Below the pieces are notes generated by a model. The model saw nothing but the letters and a program-made list of their open reading frames with translations, was not told the DNA's origin and ran no database searches. From positions 5,022,001 through 5,086,000 of the forward strand of contig JAQQWL010000002.1 in assembly GCA_038363925.1 (NCBI GenBank): a DNA stretch of 64,000 nucleotides, given 5' to 3'. The position numbers were made by a program, and so were the translations under genes. Shown in pieces: positions 22,042-33,320 of the stretch; position 1 is the stretch's first letter; the number at the start of each line of letters is the position of its first letter. The DNA is from Apiospora phragmitis. Lineage: Eukaryota > Ascomycota > Sordariomycetes > Amphisphaeriales > Apiosporaceae.

Positions 22042-24803
22042 TACTCGGAAAAGCGAAATACGGGATCCCGTTGTCCGGAATTTACGACAGCAGGTGTGCG
22101 TCAACTGCAGTTTGTAGAATCGAGCGCGTCGCAGCAAATGTAATAGCGTAATCCTGGCCTGGTCGTCTTTCCCGATTTCTTCCAGGACGGCAAGCCATTC
22201 TATTGTGTGGAAAGGGTTTTCAAAACTCCAGTCCCGACGGTCTTCTGCAAAATGGGATGCTAGTAACGAGATAGGCGAGCAACCCTGCAGAGTGCAAGAA
22301 CAGTCGAATTTGTTTTGAGATTCCACATTTGCGCCTGCATTGATGAACAAGCTGATGGTCCCAATATAATCCATTTCGTCCAGGTCACGAAGAATCTCTC
22401 TGCGGAAGACCCAGCCCTGTAGGGCATGGGACAAGGCGCTCCAGCCGTTACAGTCTTCGGCGTTGATATCTGCTCCAAGTGTCAGATAATATCTGACTAC
22501 GTGATGCCTCCCGCTGTAGGCTATTTTCATAAGTGCTGTCACGCCTTTGCTATTCTTGTAGTTGATGTCCGTGAAGCCATGAATTTCAATGGCTTTAGCT
22601 TGATCCACTGTCCATAGATAGTGCAGAAGGTGATTATCTTCTTCATCCTGGTCTGAGTCGCGAAACTTGAAGTTGACATCGTCAACCAGGTTCATTAGCT
22701 CTTCGATATAACTCGGGTCGCAGTCTTCACGAGAGTTGTCCTGGACCAATCCCATGAGTAATATCGATTTTGCGAAATACGAACCAGCTGCCTTTGTCGA
22801 TTCTGGATATATCACTTTCTGGACGTGATGGGCGATATCCAGAGCATACCTGTAGCGGCAGCGAGCTAGGGCAAACCGCAGAAAGTCCCTCTCTCGAAGC
22901 TCGTCAACAGCAAACATATCGGCTCCGTCAGAGATCAGTATCTTTGCCGCCCCTGTGTTTCCAAGTGCAGCAGTGTACATCAGCGGGGTTATGCCGTATA
23001 TGTCTCTAGCGTCGACACTGTGGCCAGCTTCCAGCAAGGGTAGCACCAAACCCTCCTGCTCGGCGGCTGCCAGGTGGAGTGGTGTCTGTCCCAAGAAATT
23101 GCGTTGATTAGTAAAGTCAACAGGACCGTTACTGAGTCGTTTCTTTGCCTTGTCCGGTTGATGGAGAACATCATACCCGAGGGGGGAGGTACCCCCAAAC
23201 TCTGGCTCGTGTTAGGCTTGCAGTTGACTTGAGAGCAGCAATTTGATGGAGGAATGTACCTGGATCCGACACAAGCAGCATAGAAAGCAACTTGGTGAAG
23301 AATGGGTCCTGTGTTAACTCCTCCGATATCCAGTTCGGGTCACATGGTTTCGGCCACTTCTTTGGCTCGGGACTACCCATTTCGCTTGAATCGAATCCAT
23401 GATTAAGAAGCTCCCCAAAGATTGCCATGTGAGGGGCCTCTCCAATCCAATGCGCAGAACTGTAGAGGATACTTCACCAGTTCTGTTCGTTAGTTTCATA
23501 CGTCCTATCATCCGCAGTGCAACCGGTGAATGCCCAGGTAGTTACTCAATACATACGCGATATCATTCCAACCTTGTTTTATCTCGAATTTATCAATGAA
23601 CAGGTCGAGCAGTGCCGTAACGTTGTCGAATTCAATACGTCCTTCAGAGGGATACCTTAGAAGTTCCTGGAGTTTCTGATCAGCCTATGATGCTATTATC
23701 AAACTGGTTGGATTCGTTACTTGCCTCGATATAACCCCGTCCCGCAGGGTTAACGTGATGTTTCATGCTGCGATCCTGATCGTACATCTCGGTGAACTTC
23801 CTGATTCCTTCCGCTAATTCAACCTCGCCGTGGCTAATTTCAAAGAGTAATCTGAAGCCGGGCGATGTGAAGCGAACAGTTGCCTGCGGGGTTAAAACGG
23901 GATACATCGAGTAACTGGTAGCCCATTTTGCAAAGTTGAAGCCCAGTGCCAGGGCCCATGGGAGCCCAAGCTGTGAGAGCGCCACACGGAGAGACACACT
24001 GTAATGTCGACCATTGCAATTTGGAAAGTCACAGTCTTCGAGGACCATGGAGAGTGGCGTGTACTCGAAGCTCCAGAAACGGCTCTTCAGCGTTCCTTTT
24101 GTGTGACATCGACAAGGGCAGCTCCTTTTAACGCAGTTTACCGGACGCCGCCGTTGTCGGTAATAACTGATCGAGTAGGTCTCTTTGAACTTCCGGCTCT
24201 TCAATGGGATAACTCTGGTGCCCAATACGCAAGTTTGTTGGCTGTTGTGGTCGTGATCACTAGACTCTCCCTCGGGCAGAAGACCTTGAGAAGAGGCAGG
24301 AGGTACGAGTGAAACATCGTATCGCACTTCCGGAGAGACAGCTCTAGTTCGAATCAATGAGTCTCCGCGTCATAATTATAGGATGGTGTGCGGAAAACTT
24401 ACAACATGACAAGACTCAGCTTAGCATCATTGACCAGAGCCTTGATGGAGTCGAGGTCGTCTTTGCAATACCTCATCCTTCCTAGCTTAGCCACTGACGT
24501 CTTCACCTTGCTAGTCTTTGAATCGTCGTTCTTCGGCTGAGGAAGGCGGTCGAATGCTTCTGCCACAGCTTGCAGACGGCTGTTGCAGTATGTCACGTCG
24601 AGGACATTAATGGACTTCGGAAGGGCCAGCCTGTCAATATACCTCTGAATGAAATCAATATCGACAGCCAATGATTTGACCACGTCCGGAATCCCTTCAG
24701 ATAGCTTGCAGGCATCCCTAAGCTTTGCTACTCCACTTGCTATCTGCATTCCCAGTCCGATTAGGCCCGCGACGCCAGTGGTGATGCTGAAGGGGTCAGC
24801 CAT

Positions 24804-25470
24804 GATTCGAGACGTATAGAGACGGGCAATTGAACTGAGAAGACCGAGACAAACTATGCAGTAGATTGTGGAGGAAGAAAATAAGTCGTACCCAGTTGGG
24901 GCTTTCAGGCATCAATTTAACTAAACCCCGATGGCACGGAGACTGCGATCCAAGAAGCATCAGGCTGGCTCTGCAAGCGCTGTGTTGCCTATCTGACTGC
25001 CTCGCAAGGCAGACTTCTAGGAGGATGATCAGAGGAAGGTGCGTCAAAGACAGGAGGGAAGGTGCAGTTTGCTCCACTCGGTTGCATCACTGGCCGCCCG
25101 ACTTCGCCGACACTGCCTTGATCAGTGCATTGCCCAATCCAGCAAAACCGATCGCGTCGACTGCCCACCACCCTCGACATGTGCATCAATGCATTTGCCG
25201 TCGTTAAGTTCGGCAATTCGGTGCGGGCAGTGAGAATGAAGCTCTTCTTGGAATGGAAAAGTTACAGAAACCCCCTGAGTTAGCGGGATAGAGTAAAGCT
25301 TAAGGCTACCTACTGAAGGGCAAAGGCCCCCATGAATAGACTCTCCAATTAGCTACATGTACATAAGCGGGGGAGACCCCCCATTTCCGACAATATCTCT
25401 AACATATTTTATTTGCGATATTGAAGACCAAATTTGGCACAATTAGTTGACGGCAAGGTATGAGACGGGA
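24804..25470. other. Intergenic, upstream of the ankyrin gene
   Basis: 5' flank of the split gene. ORFs on both strands overlap each other and show no domain. Nothing else seen. Confidence 0.55.
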
Positions 25471-25479
25471 TTCATCCTA

Positions 25480-26140
25480 GGTGTGTACGACGCCTCCGGA
25501 CCGCCCGACCTCCCTCCCTACGAACCCCGCATGCTCCACAACTGTGGGCGAGTCCGAACATATAGTCGCGGGGATAATGGATATCGAGTTCCCGTCGTCA
25601 GCCCAGACCCCGAAACCCTTTGAGTTGTCCACCTGAACCTGGGATCAAATTTTATCATGCCCGTACTGAACAAGGCCTCAAGGTGTTCTTCCTCGGATGC
25701 CGAGCGGAGAGAAAGGATGCGAGCACGTTCACTACAACTACCAAAGCCCCGCCCCCTCTTCCCTGATCCCCTGGAGCGTCAGTTCGGATGTGGGCCAAAC
25801 GACCGCTTCTTTGAGGCGATGTCCTCACAGCTCTGACGACTCGTCTGGCACGGGCACTGATGATCACGGCAAGCAACGCGGGTATACTCAAGTGCCCCTT
25901 CGAATCTCCGTGCAGGACTCCTTGGTGGCGGTGATGGTTGCGCAACTGACTGCTGCGGAAAGGCGGAGTGGCGTTTCCTGTCTTCGATATCCGGCAGGCC
26001 CCGAGCGTGGTGGTGCTGACTGGAGCAATCGTGGACGCGGCCGACGTCCAAGTACGCGGAGAGCAAGAAGTGACACGGGTTACGATAACCGGTCGGGGTA
26101 GGAGAACGGGAGGCCCGTATTGGGCTGTGAATCAGTTCGT
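25480..26140 (+). pseudogene. Coding-like remnant, identity uncertain
   Basis: Two stretches read like real protein but do not join. At about 25482-25622 the frame gives GVYDASGPPDLPPYEPRMLH and continues to a stop. At about 25880-26140 one frame gives PLRISVQDSLVAVMVAQLTA and, after a one-base shift near 25977, VFDIRQAPSVVVLTGAIVDA to a stop at about 26141. The second part vaguely recalls the C-terminus of an oxidoreductase or a beta-strand-rich domain, but I do not recognise it with confidence. It may be a decayed gene or one with frameshift errors. Confidence 0.3.
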
Positions 26141-26388
26141 AATTTAATGTTTTGGTTTAGTCATATCTCATTTCCCCTATACTAAATACTGAGTCTGTAC
26201 TTGTATTGAAAGAAGGCGCTGTCGCACCTCCCCGGGGTTGGGTCTCCTTCTCGCCAGCAATCAATCAAGGTCGAGACAGCAGCGAACGTCTCCAGATAGG
26301 CGGTGTCCCGATTGACCGCCCTCTTCGCTAGCGCCCCAGTGCCTCCTCAGGCCTGGACAAAGGCACACCATCCGCAATGGGCGGGAAT

Positions 26389-26792
26389 TTACTGGAAGTC
26401 ATTGGGCCAGCACTTCTCCTTGGGCCAGTTCTTGGCGTCGTGCGTTTGCGCGTGCACCTCCAGCTGCAGCTTGTTGGTGTTGACAATCTCCTTGCGGCAG
26501 TTTTGGCACTGGATGAAGGGGGGTTGGGGCAGGATCAGCTTTGCAACAGGTCGAATAGGGGTCACTTCAGGTGGTAAAGCTCACGATGGATGTGGGCTTG
26601 GGGGGTTTGACGGGCAGGCCGTTGGCCTTGACCGGGGCGCGCGTGCCGGCCTTCTCGGCGGCCTTGTGCTCGCGTTGCACCTGAGAGACGGTTAGCTCAG
26701 GGGGTTCTGTTTTTTAATTGCGACAGTGCGCAAGGACGATCGCAGTAGATGAGATGCGGTTCACTCACTCTGGCTTTCTTACTGATAGGCAT
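26389..26792 (-). CDS. Small zinc-finger protein (At2g23090/ZNF706-like)
   Basis: Three exons: 26792-26769, 26680-26585 and 26508-26389, all phase 0, giving 79 residues. The first intron has donor GTGAGT and acceptor CTCAG; the second has donor GTGAGC and acceptor ATCCAG. The first exon encodes only MPISKKAR. The second is Lys/Ala/Pro-rich (VQREHKAAEKAGTRAPVKAN). The third carries one zinc finger: CQNCRKEIVNTNKLQLEVH and then a second His, followed by WPKEKCWP. This layout matches the short eukaryotic proteins of the At2g23090/ZNF706 family, thought to be ribosome- or nucleus-associated; the exact role is not settled. The gene is easily missed because no exon is longer than 120 bp. Confidence 0.8.
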
Positions 26793-27304
26793 GATGATGA
26801 TGGTGGTTGATGCTTGAACTGTCACAGGAATTTGCTGATGGTTTTGTTTTCAAAGGAGTGAGTGAGCGTCGCGGGGGGGACGGAGGGAAAATAATTTTTG
26901 CTTCGACCCTGCAGCAAACTAGGCGCACAAAGAGTGGGATGGTTGGCTGCAAGGCGCCTAAAATAGAGATAGTGCAGGCAATTGGTTCCACATGCTAGCG
27001 CCACAATCAGGCCATCAGGGCCCAGGCAGCTATTGAATGCAGCTGAATGCACTGCCACAGATGTTGGCTCCACAAGCCCGAGAATTGCTGTTATCAGAAT
27101 ACCAAGAAAGCTCAAGTTCTCCTGGGGAAGAAATCAAACCAAGTATACAAACGATCTTCAGCGACTGTATCGACACATGCTACTATTACATCTGTGCCCC
27201 AGCAGAAACCGTAGTTATTATACATCGCCCTGCTCAAAGCAACCCAACGTAAGTCTTGAAAAATCTGATACCTCTTGGTATCCCTGCACCCGACAATCCT
27301 GACA
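26793..27304. other. Intergenic
   Basis: 512 bp between the zinc-finger gene's promoter and the 3' end of the transporter gene. No supported feature. Confidence 0.55.
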
Positions 27305-29384
27305 TCAGTCAATATGGACCAGGGTCGGCTTAGTAATAGTACCGTGGTTTATTTGTGATGGCAATGGGGTGGCTTCACTGCGTTCTGCGTCTTCCATCGC
27401 CCACCGCGGCATCGCATGTCCGGTCCTGGCCTTGCGCTTTCTGGCCTCCCAGAGCAATACGGTGGGGAGAGCCAGGTACGACAGGACGCACACGGCGAGC
27501 AAGCACACGGTGGCTATGAACGCAGATAGATACCACGGGGCGGCTGAATCCGGGTACATCTAGTGAAAGTCAGATATCATATCAGCTAAGTAATTACGCG
27601 TACATGTCTCAACCGCTGGCGTTACAGGGGCAGGTGATAGATAGCATCATACCTGTGGTGAGATGATACTAGCCAGGTAGAGAGCCCCGATCATTATGCC
27701 GCTGCCGACCGCCTGCTCCGTCGCGCCGTACAGCGTGTTGCTACGGTACGAGAGCGCGGCCGGCTGCGCGACCGAAGTCAGGTGGCCGAGGAACGCCAGG
27801 CCGTAGAGGGAGAAGTTGGACAGCCCGCCGAAGGACTGGCGGGCCGAGGCCCAGGTCCAGGTGGCGTAGCAGGGATGGTGCAGAGGACGGGCACGACGTA
27901 GTGCCACATACGCTCGCGCGTCCAGTCCGAGTGCAGGGGCCAGAGCCAGTAGAGGGGGATGGTGTAGAAGTAGACGATGGACATGTAGGTGTTGGCCTTC
28001 TGGGGCGAAAATCTCAGGAACTGAGCCGCGGGCGAAGCAGGCAACTAGAGTGTGAGCTAACCCGACCGACCATTAGGGAGATATGCCTTGGGAAACGAGC
28101 GCACCTGATGCAGGACGGTGGGGGCAAATGTGCCCTGGGCCGTTCCGACTAGACACAGACAGGTGTACGAGACGAAGAATATGCAGGTCGACGGCCGCGC
28201 GAGCACTGAAAATGCAGCCGTCCAGTCCCATGTCCTGTCGGTTTGACGTGCGCTGCCTATTGCAAGTCGATTAACGGCGATGTGGCGTTCTGTCTGGATG
28301 TCAGTATATAACTCCGGTTCATTTTAAGGCTTGAAGAATATACATACGGCGCTCATTGAGTGCTGTCGATGACTCGGGGAAGGTAAGGAGGAGGAAGTAC
28401 ACCGGGATGGAAACAAACATCGTGATGACACCCTCGATGATGAACACCCACCGCCAAGAGTCCAAGTTCTGCTCTCCGTTCAGCTTGCTCAAGCGTCTGA
28501 AGTTAGCGGAGTACGTCCCGGAAACGGTTCGACCAGTTCAACCTGCCTTATCTATCCACACTGCGAGGAACCCCGAGGATCCAGAAGCGAGAGCGTTGGC
28601 ACTGTAGAAGACACCGATCCTCCACGCCCTCTCGACCGGCTTGTACCAGAAAGAGAAGTAAATCATGCAGGCAGGAACGACGCCGGACTCGGGGAACCCT
28701 AGAAAGAACCGAGAAACGAGGAGGCTCTCCGAGTTCGTGCTTGCCGCTATGCACATGCTGATGCCCCCGAAGAGGATCATGATGATGGGCAGATACCGTT
28801 TGGCATTGAACTTCTTGACCACGAGGTTGGAGGGGACGATGAAGAACAAGACCGGGAAGTAGGCGATGGATACGGCCTGTCGCACAATTAAGTATTTCTT
28901 CGATCAGGAACGCGCACAAGTAAAGATGGCGCTTTACCCAGTTGAAGTCGCGCCCGACCAAGTGCAGTGCCTTGGAGATGTTGTGGTCGGTGCCAGACTG
29001 CAAGATCTTGACGTTACCGATATTGGCACGGTCTGAATTGCATAAGCGTTTGATCATACGTGCGGTATTCGGTGCGGGTTAACCAACCTAGGTAGGCAAA
29101 GAAGTAGATCAAACAGCATGGCAACAACACCCCGAGGTCCAATCTACGAACCAGTCTGCGCTCCTCTTCACTCGACCAGTCCGGCTCAACTGTGGTCTCT
29201 GCAACCCGGTCTTCACTGCTAACTGTGACAAAATGTCAGCGGCAGATGGAAGAAAGGGGGTGTTTGTGCAAACCCTACCATGGAGGCCATTGGCTTTCTT
29301 GGGCCATAGTACATGGCGAAGAGACCACCCACCGACATGGACTCCATCTCTCTCAATCAACTGCTGGTCCGTTTGGTATTCCAT
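27305..29384 (-). CDS. MFS transporter, anion:cation symporter (Dal5-like) family (one frameshift)
   Basis: Plasma-membrane transporter with several short introns. The ATG at 29384 begins MEYQTDQQLIERDGVHVG. Recognisable blocks in order are SSEEERRLVRRLDLGVLLPC, then FAYL joined by a GTTGGT..CAG intron to DRANIGNVK (the family's YLDRANIGN signature), SRFFLGFPESGVVPACMIYF and FSFWYKPVERAWRIGVFYSA. Then come WRWVFIIEGVITM, the central loop, YLASIISPQ and a final exon starting MYPDSAAPWYLSAFIATVC, ending at 27305. The family includes allantoate, nicotinate and vitamin importers; the substrate here is unknown. In the C-terminal half one base is missing near 27868 (LCTIP before YATWTWASARQSFGG). 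The rest is conserved, so an assembly error or a very recent break is likely. Confidence 0.75.
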
Positions 29385-30980
29385 GGTGTCTGACTGGGAC
29401 AGAGAGTAGGTAAGTTTCAATGCGTCGTAGTCCCCTTGAGCTCGTGGCCTTTATGTCCAAAAAGATGGGACCAACCTTGTTTGATCGAAGAGTATTGGTC
29501 CCAAAACAAGAAGATGCATTGTCACGCAGCTTGGAGTTAGTTTTATGTCCGTGTCGTTCCCCGCGTGCCACGCGGCAGCACCCATGATGGCCAACTATAA
29601 AACCGAAATAGAGCAGGGACATAGCAATTCATTATTCAGCAAATGTGAGAGCCAGCTGTAAACCTAATATACCAACCAGTCAGTGTAAGGTTAACTCTTA
29701 CATGCAGTAGAAAATCAGACTTCGCTCGGATAATTCGACCTATTTACCGTGCACCTAGGAGTGCTCTGCTCTCTGATCTTTTCATTTCCAATACCTGGTC
29801 AGGGGAATTAAACGTATGCAAGTAGCGCCGTATCAGTCATTGAAACGTGAGAACGCTTACTGATTATGTGAGTGAAGGATGCTAATTACTGAACTCTAAT
29901 GTGTGCTTGCGGATTAGAGAAGCTCAAGTTACATATATCCAGCTCAGATATAATAATGAATATCGACTGTTACTGGGATCAAGGTGCTTGACTTCGATTC
30001 CGGTGGTGGGCGAACGGGACCCTCCACGGATGTGCGGCATGGTGTTGACGGGACCTCTTTCTTGTTGGCTACTGCGAACATGGGCCTCGAACCAAGCCAT
30101 GGTAAAAGTCATATTTCCTAATCGTCCTGTACGGCCTGGACCAGTGCAGAGAAGACAGGGCAGCCCCCCGGACTAGCGTTCGAGAGACGGAATCTCCGCA
30201 CACCATCCTCTTTGCCGAGTCGCTGTCCGGCAGCGGCTACGTGTCCTGTTACAACTGCCATGTTGCCTTCGCCAACACCTGGGACGTCGTCGTCATGGAC
30301 GATCTCAGGTACCGAAGCATACCGGCATCCGGAAAGCATCAACACGTAGCCGACACCCGTGAGCTTCCACGAACCCAGCAACCCACTCCATACCCTGCTT
30401 GTCGAGAGCATGCTCATCATGGTGCCCGACGACAAAGAAGGCTTTCAGACCGCGATGCTTGTAGTGGCGGCGTAAAGAAAAAGAAATGGATTGTGGAAGT
30501 GGACAATTTCCCAATTTACCCAAGCTCGGATCTATTTTGACTAAGGTCATGCCATTTTGATCGCTGCCTAAATATCTCCTTCCCATGAGCGCGGAATACC
30601 GGCGGACGCATCCCGTAGTCAAGTCAAGAGGATAAATTATTTCCTTCCAATAACTCTCTCCCCTCTTCCTTCTTTCTTGATGTTGCCGCACACCTCCCCT
30701 AACCACGCCTCTGCCCGACTGCAGTGGCTTTTCAGCAATCGGGCATAGCCAGGATGTCATGGGAGTCGAGACCCTCGTAAACCTTCTGCGAATTCTTTCC
30801 TGAAGGTTGCAGCCCGTAACGCTGGCACAGTTTACGGCAAAGTGGGCCAAGAGAAGCGATGAACATTTCCCAAGCGCTCTATACAAAGGCCGAGACGCAA
30901 AACGAGGAACTTAGCGACGATGAGATAGGTTTTCATTGACCACACACGAGACAGAGCATTGTAGTATTGATCTGGACACA
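29385..30980. other. Long region without a supported gene
   Basis: 1.6 kb. Overlapping ORFs lie on both strands at 30118-30886, none with a recognisable domain. On the plus strand LQPVTLAQFTAKWAKRSDEH (about 30806-30865) looks coding-like and may be an upstream exon of the 31 kb gene, but I could not connect it. Confidence 0.4.
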
Positions 30981-30984
30981 AGCG

Positions 30985-31501
30985 TGCCCGCTTACTAGCC
31001 CGTGGGGATCTTGAGGGCAAGACACTAGCCCACCCCGAGTCACTAAGCCTTGCCGAGAGGTACGAGATGATGGGCTGGATCCCGCCCGAGCGGCTGCATA
31101 AGAAGGTTCGCGATGCAACAGGAAGCAAGACCAGCACACCCCGGGAGCTGCTCGACAAGGTGCGGCAGACGTCCTCGGTCGAGTCGCTGACCCTCGACGC
31201 GGCCTTACGACGGGCCGAGGAGGAGAGTATGGCGCAGGCCCTCGCGACCCGGCCAGCACCGCCGACGCCGGAGCCCGAGACTCCCCCTTCGCCCTGGACC
31301 CCGTCCCCTATCGATCGCAAGATGATGACCGACCCGCACGACGGCACCTGGCGCGAGGTGACCCGCGACGACGTCCACGACCGGGGGCGGCCGGCGTGGC
31401 TGTGCCTGCGCCGGAGGAACTTCCACTGCTACCCGGCGACGCCGCAGGTCTTGTTCCGGGACGAGTTTGAGCAGTTGCCATATGAAGACAGGCAAGTGTA
31501 A
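30985..31501 (+). CDS. Hypothetical protein, C-terminal exon
   Basis: The open frame is GC-rich and continuous to the stop at 31501; first internal ATG at 31067. It contains ARGDLEGKTLAHPESLSLAE, RYEMMGWIPPERL, a Pro-rich linker and WLCLRRRNFHCYPATPQVLF. Amino-acid composition is typical of a real protein. Because the frame is open in front of the first ATG back to about 30985 and reads sensibly there, more exons probably lie upstream. I do not recognise the family. Confidence 0.45.
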
Positions 31502-31766
31502 TAATAATACTAGTCTTAATATGTAGACTGAAACACACGTTAAAGAGAGAAAGCGCTGTTCTGGGTGCCGAAAATGGTAAGCGCGGGATCCCATTTTCTA
31601 ATGGCATAAGATCAACCCCCAGGCTGCTACCACCCCAAGCTATTACCACCCCTTTTTCACTAAAACACTTACTTTTTATAATATAATAAATAAAAAATAT
31701 ATATACTCTTTATTTTTTTTAAATAAACATTTTTCTATATTTATTAATTAAATAATATTAAAAAAT
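31502..31766. other. AT-rich stretch, left flank of LINE
   Basis: From about 31665 the sequence becomes very AT-rich (mostly T/A with few C or G), like an old RIP-mutated repeat fragment. The last 16 bp (31751-31766) are repeated on the far side of the LINE. Confidence 0.7.
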
Positions 31767-32437
31767 GTCGAACAAGCGCTCAAAGAGAAATGGGAACAAA
31801 GATGGTTCCATGCCGTCACTCCTACGCGAGGCCGCCGCGAACTAGCTGCAGAGTCGCCGCCAGACTGGGGAGCGTGCCGTCGCTATGACGATATGCTCAA
31901 GCACGAAGCGTCGGTCCTAATGCAAGCACGCACTGGAAGAATAGGGCTCAAGTCGTTCCTGTTCACCTGCCGGGTTCCAGACGTCCCGACGCCGCTATGC
32001 AACTGCGGTGAAGGGCGGGAGACAGCTGAACACCTGATCCTATACTGCAAGGACTTCGAGGGAAAGCAAGAGCAGCTAGCAAGACAGCTAGCACCTAGTC
32101 CGCTGCGAACTCGTCGCGATCTAGCGGCGCTTACTGTAGGAAAAGATACGGCGAAGGTTATCGCAAAGTGGCTTCTACGGACCGGTCGACTACCGCTGTA
32201 TAAGCTGGCAATGGAGATTGGGGGACCACCCGAACCTAAATAATCTCTTCAGGCCCTAAAGCAAGGGTCACTAGGCTGGTAGGTGAGAACCAGCATGGTA
32301 ACGTCGAGCACGTGAGGTAGATTTTACGATATGGTAGCGTGTATTTTTAGTCCAGCTTCGGCACGGTTTATTACACGAGGAACTAGGTAGATGTACCGAA
32401 GGCTTTCGGCCTACGGCGTACTATTAATAATAATAAT
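31767..32437 (+). mobile_element. 5'-truncated non-LTR retrotransposon (Tad/I-like LINE) fragment
   Basis: 671 bp flanked by an exact 16-bp target duplication (31751-31766 and 32438-32453). An open frame runs from the truncation point to 32243 and reads as the extreme C-terminus of a LINE ORF2: RTGRIGLKSFLFTCRVPD, then CNCGEGRETAEHLILYCKDF, the Cys/His block (C-x-C-x8-H-x4-C) that ends Tad-like reverse transcriptases after the RNase H domain. The 3' UTR ends in a (TAA)n tail at 32421-32440, the usual 3' simple repeat of this clade. GC content is normal, so this copy has not been heavily RIP-mutated, unlike the AT-rich DNA it landed in. Confidence 0.85.
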
Positions 32438-33320
32438 AATAATATTAAAAAATATAAAACTTAAAAGTATTTTATTATTATTTATTTAATATATATTTAA
32501 ATTAAAATAAACGTGCACGACCACGCGATACCGAATCGGGAAAAGGGGCTAAACCCGGGAGATACGACAGCGTATTCTCGACTACGATTAAAAGTGAAAA
32601 TTTTTCAAAGCTGGTATACCCTAAGAAAATCGAAAAGCAACTGGTTTACTAACCCGGTCAATAAATACATATCGCCTCAAAATATCATCACACCGCGTAA
32701 AAGGACAGTGATATACGTGCCAGACTACTTGCTACTGCTTCTAACAAAAGGCGACATGGTTGAGGACGCTGGATCGGATCAAATATGCAATGTACCTCCG
32801 CTGCGGCAAGTGACTGTTAGATATTTCCGTGACGGGTGGTGGAAAAGGGCGATATGCCCCTATTTTCCGAGATTCGGCGCCCGTTCCGTACCACTCTACC
32901 GGGTCACCACCTCGCGCCGCGTGGGAGTGTCCTAGGAGGTAAGCCAGTAAACGTATCACAATACATCCTCCAACTTGAATCCGAAGGCAAGATCAATGTA
33001 CTCTCCTTATCTATCTTCTTTGCGCTCTTGCTTCCTGCATGTAACAAAAGCTTGGAAATGTCAGTAGTTAACAACATGCTCGTCATCGTTTATGCTGCTC
33101 TGAGGTCTGCCACTGCTACTTTTCAAGCCGAGTATTCCGTGCATGCGGGGGTGCGTTTGACGCTCGTGCAAAGAACCAGGATTCGCAGCGGCACGGCAGG
33201 CTATATATAGTTCTTTCTCTCTCATCCCATTCCTCCTACTCATCTGGTAGAGCGGTAATTCTCTACGACTCTATATTCATCATTTTAACCACTCCTTCAC
33301 ATAAGCTGAAAAGACACACG
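32438..33320. other. AT-rich right flank of LINE, then intergenic
   Basis: 32438-32510 continues the AT-rich sequence that the LINE split. The remainder up to 33320 holds ORFs (one of 140 codons at 32513) without recognisable domain. Confidence 0.5.

Larger units (their letters stand above)
17661..24803 (-). pseudogene. PigL_N/ankyrin-repeat (NLR-like) gene split by two DNA transposons
   Basis: Proposed coding segments: 24803-24403, 24343-23725, 23684-23557, 23459-23260, then one long exon in three pieces, 23201-22042, 20180-19947 and 18083-17661. They total 3165 nt (1054 residues plus stop) with all phases agreeing. The N-terminus (MADPFSITTGVAGLIGLGMQ) is the helical PigL_N/fungal STAND-type N-terminal domain. 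The middle (about 130-450) is Cys/Arg-rich and unrecognised. Ankyrin repeats follow: GQTPLHLAAAEQEG, GITPLMYTAALGNTGAAKIL, GVTALMKIAYSGRHHVVRYY. The C-terminal part is coiled and basic (MSREEHERINRKQEEKR; DREEMARLQKWYERR). The two transposons interrupt the last exon at TA dinucleotides. In the last piece two codons are stops, TAG 18041-18039 and TAA 17882-17880, each explained by CAA/CAG to TAA/TAG. Intron 2 (40 bp) must use a GC donor. Such proteins sense or trigger cell death in fungi; this copy is inactive. Confidence 0.8.

Noticed and set aside
31660..32510. AT-rich DNA here as a third pogo element
   Set aside because: No inverted repeats or TA-flanked ends were found; only short AT-rich flanks remain.
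32513..32935. 140-codon plus-strand ORF right of the LINE
   Set aside because: Starts inside AT-rich sequence and has no recognisable content; not part of the LINE because it lies outside the target duplication.
33240..33285. tRNA-like GGTAGAGCGGTAATTCTCTACGAC text
   Set aside because: No acceptor stem or T-arm can be folded around it.
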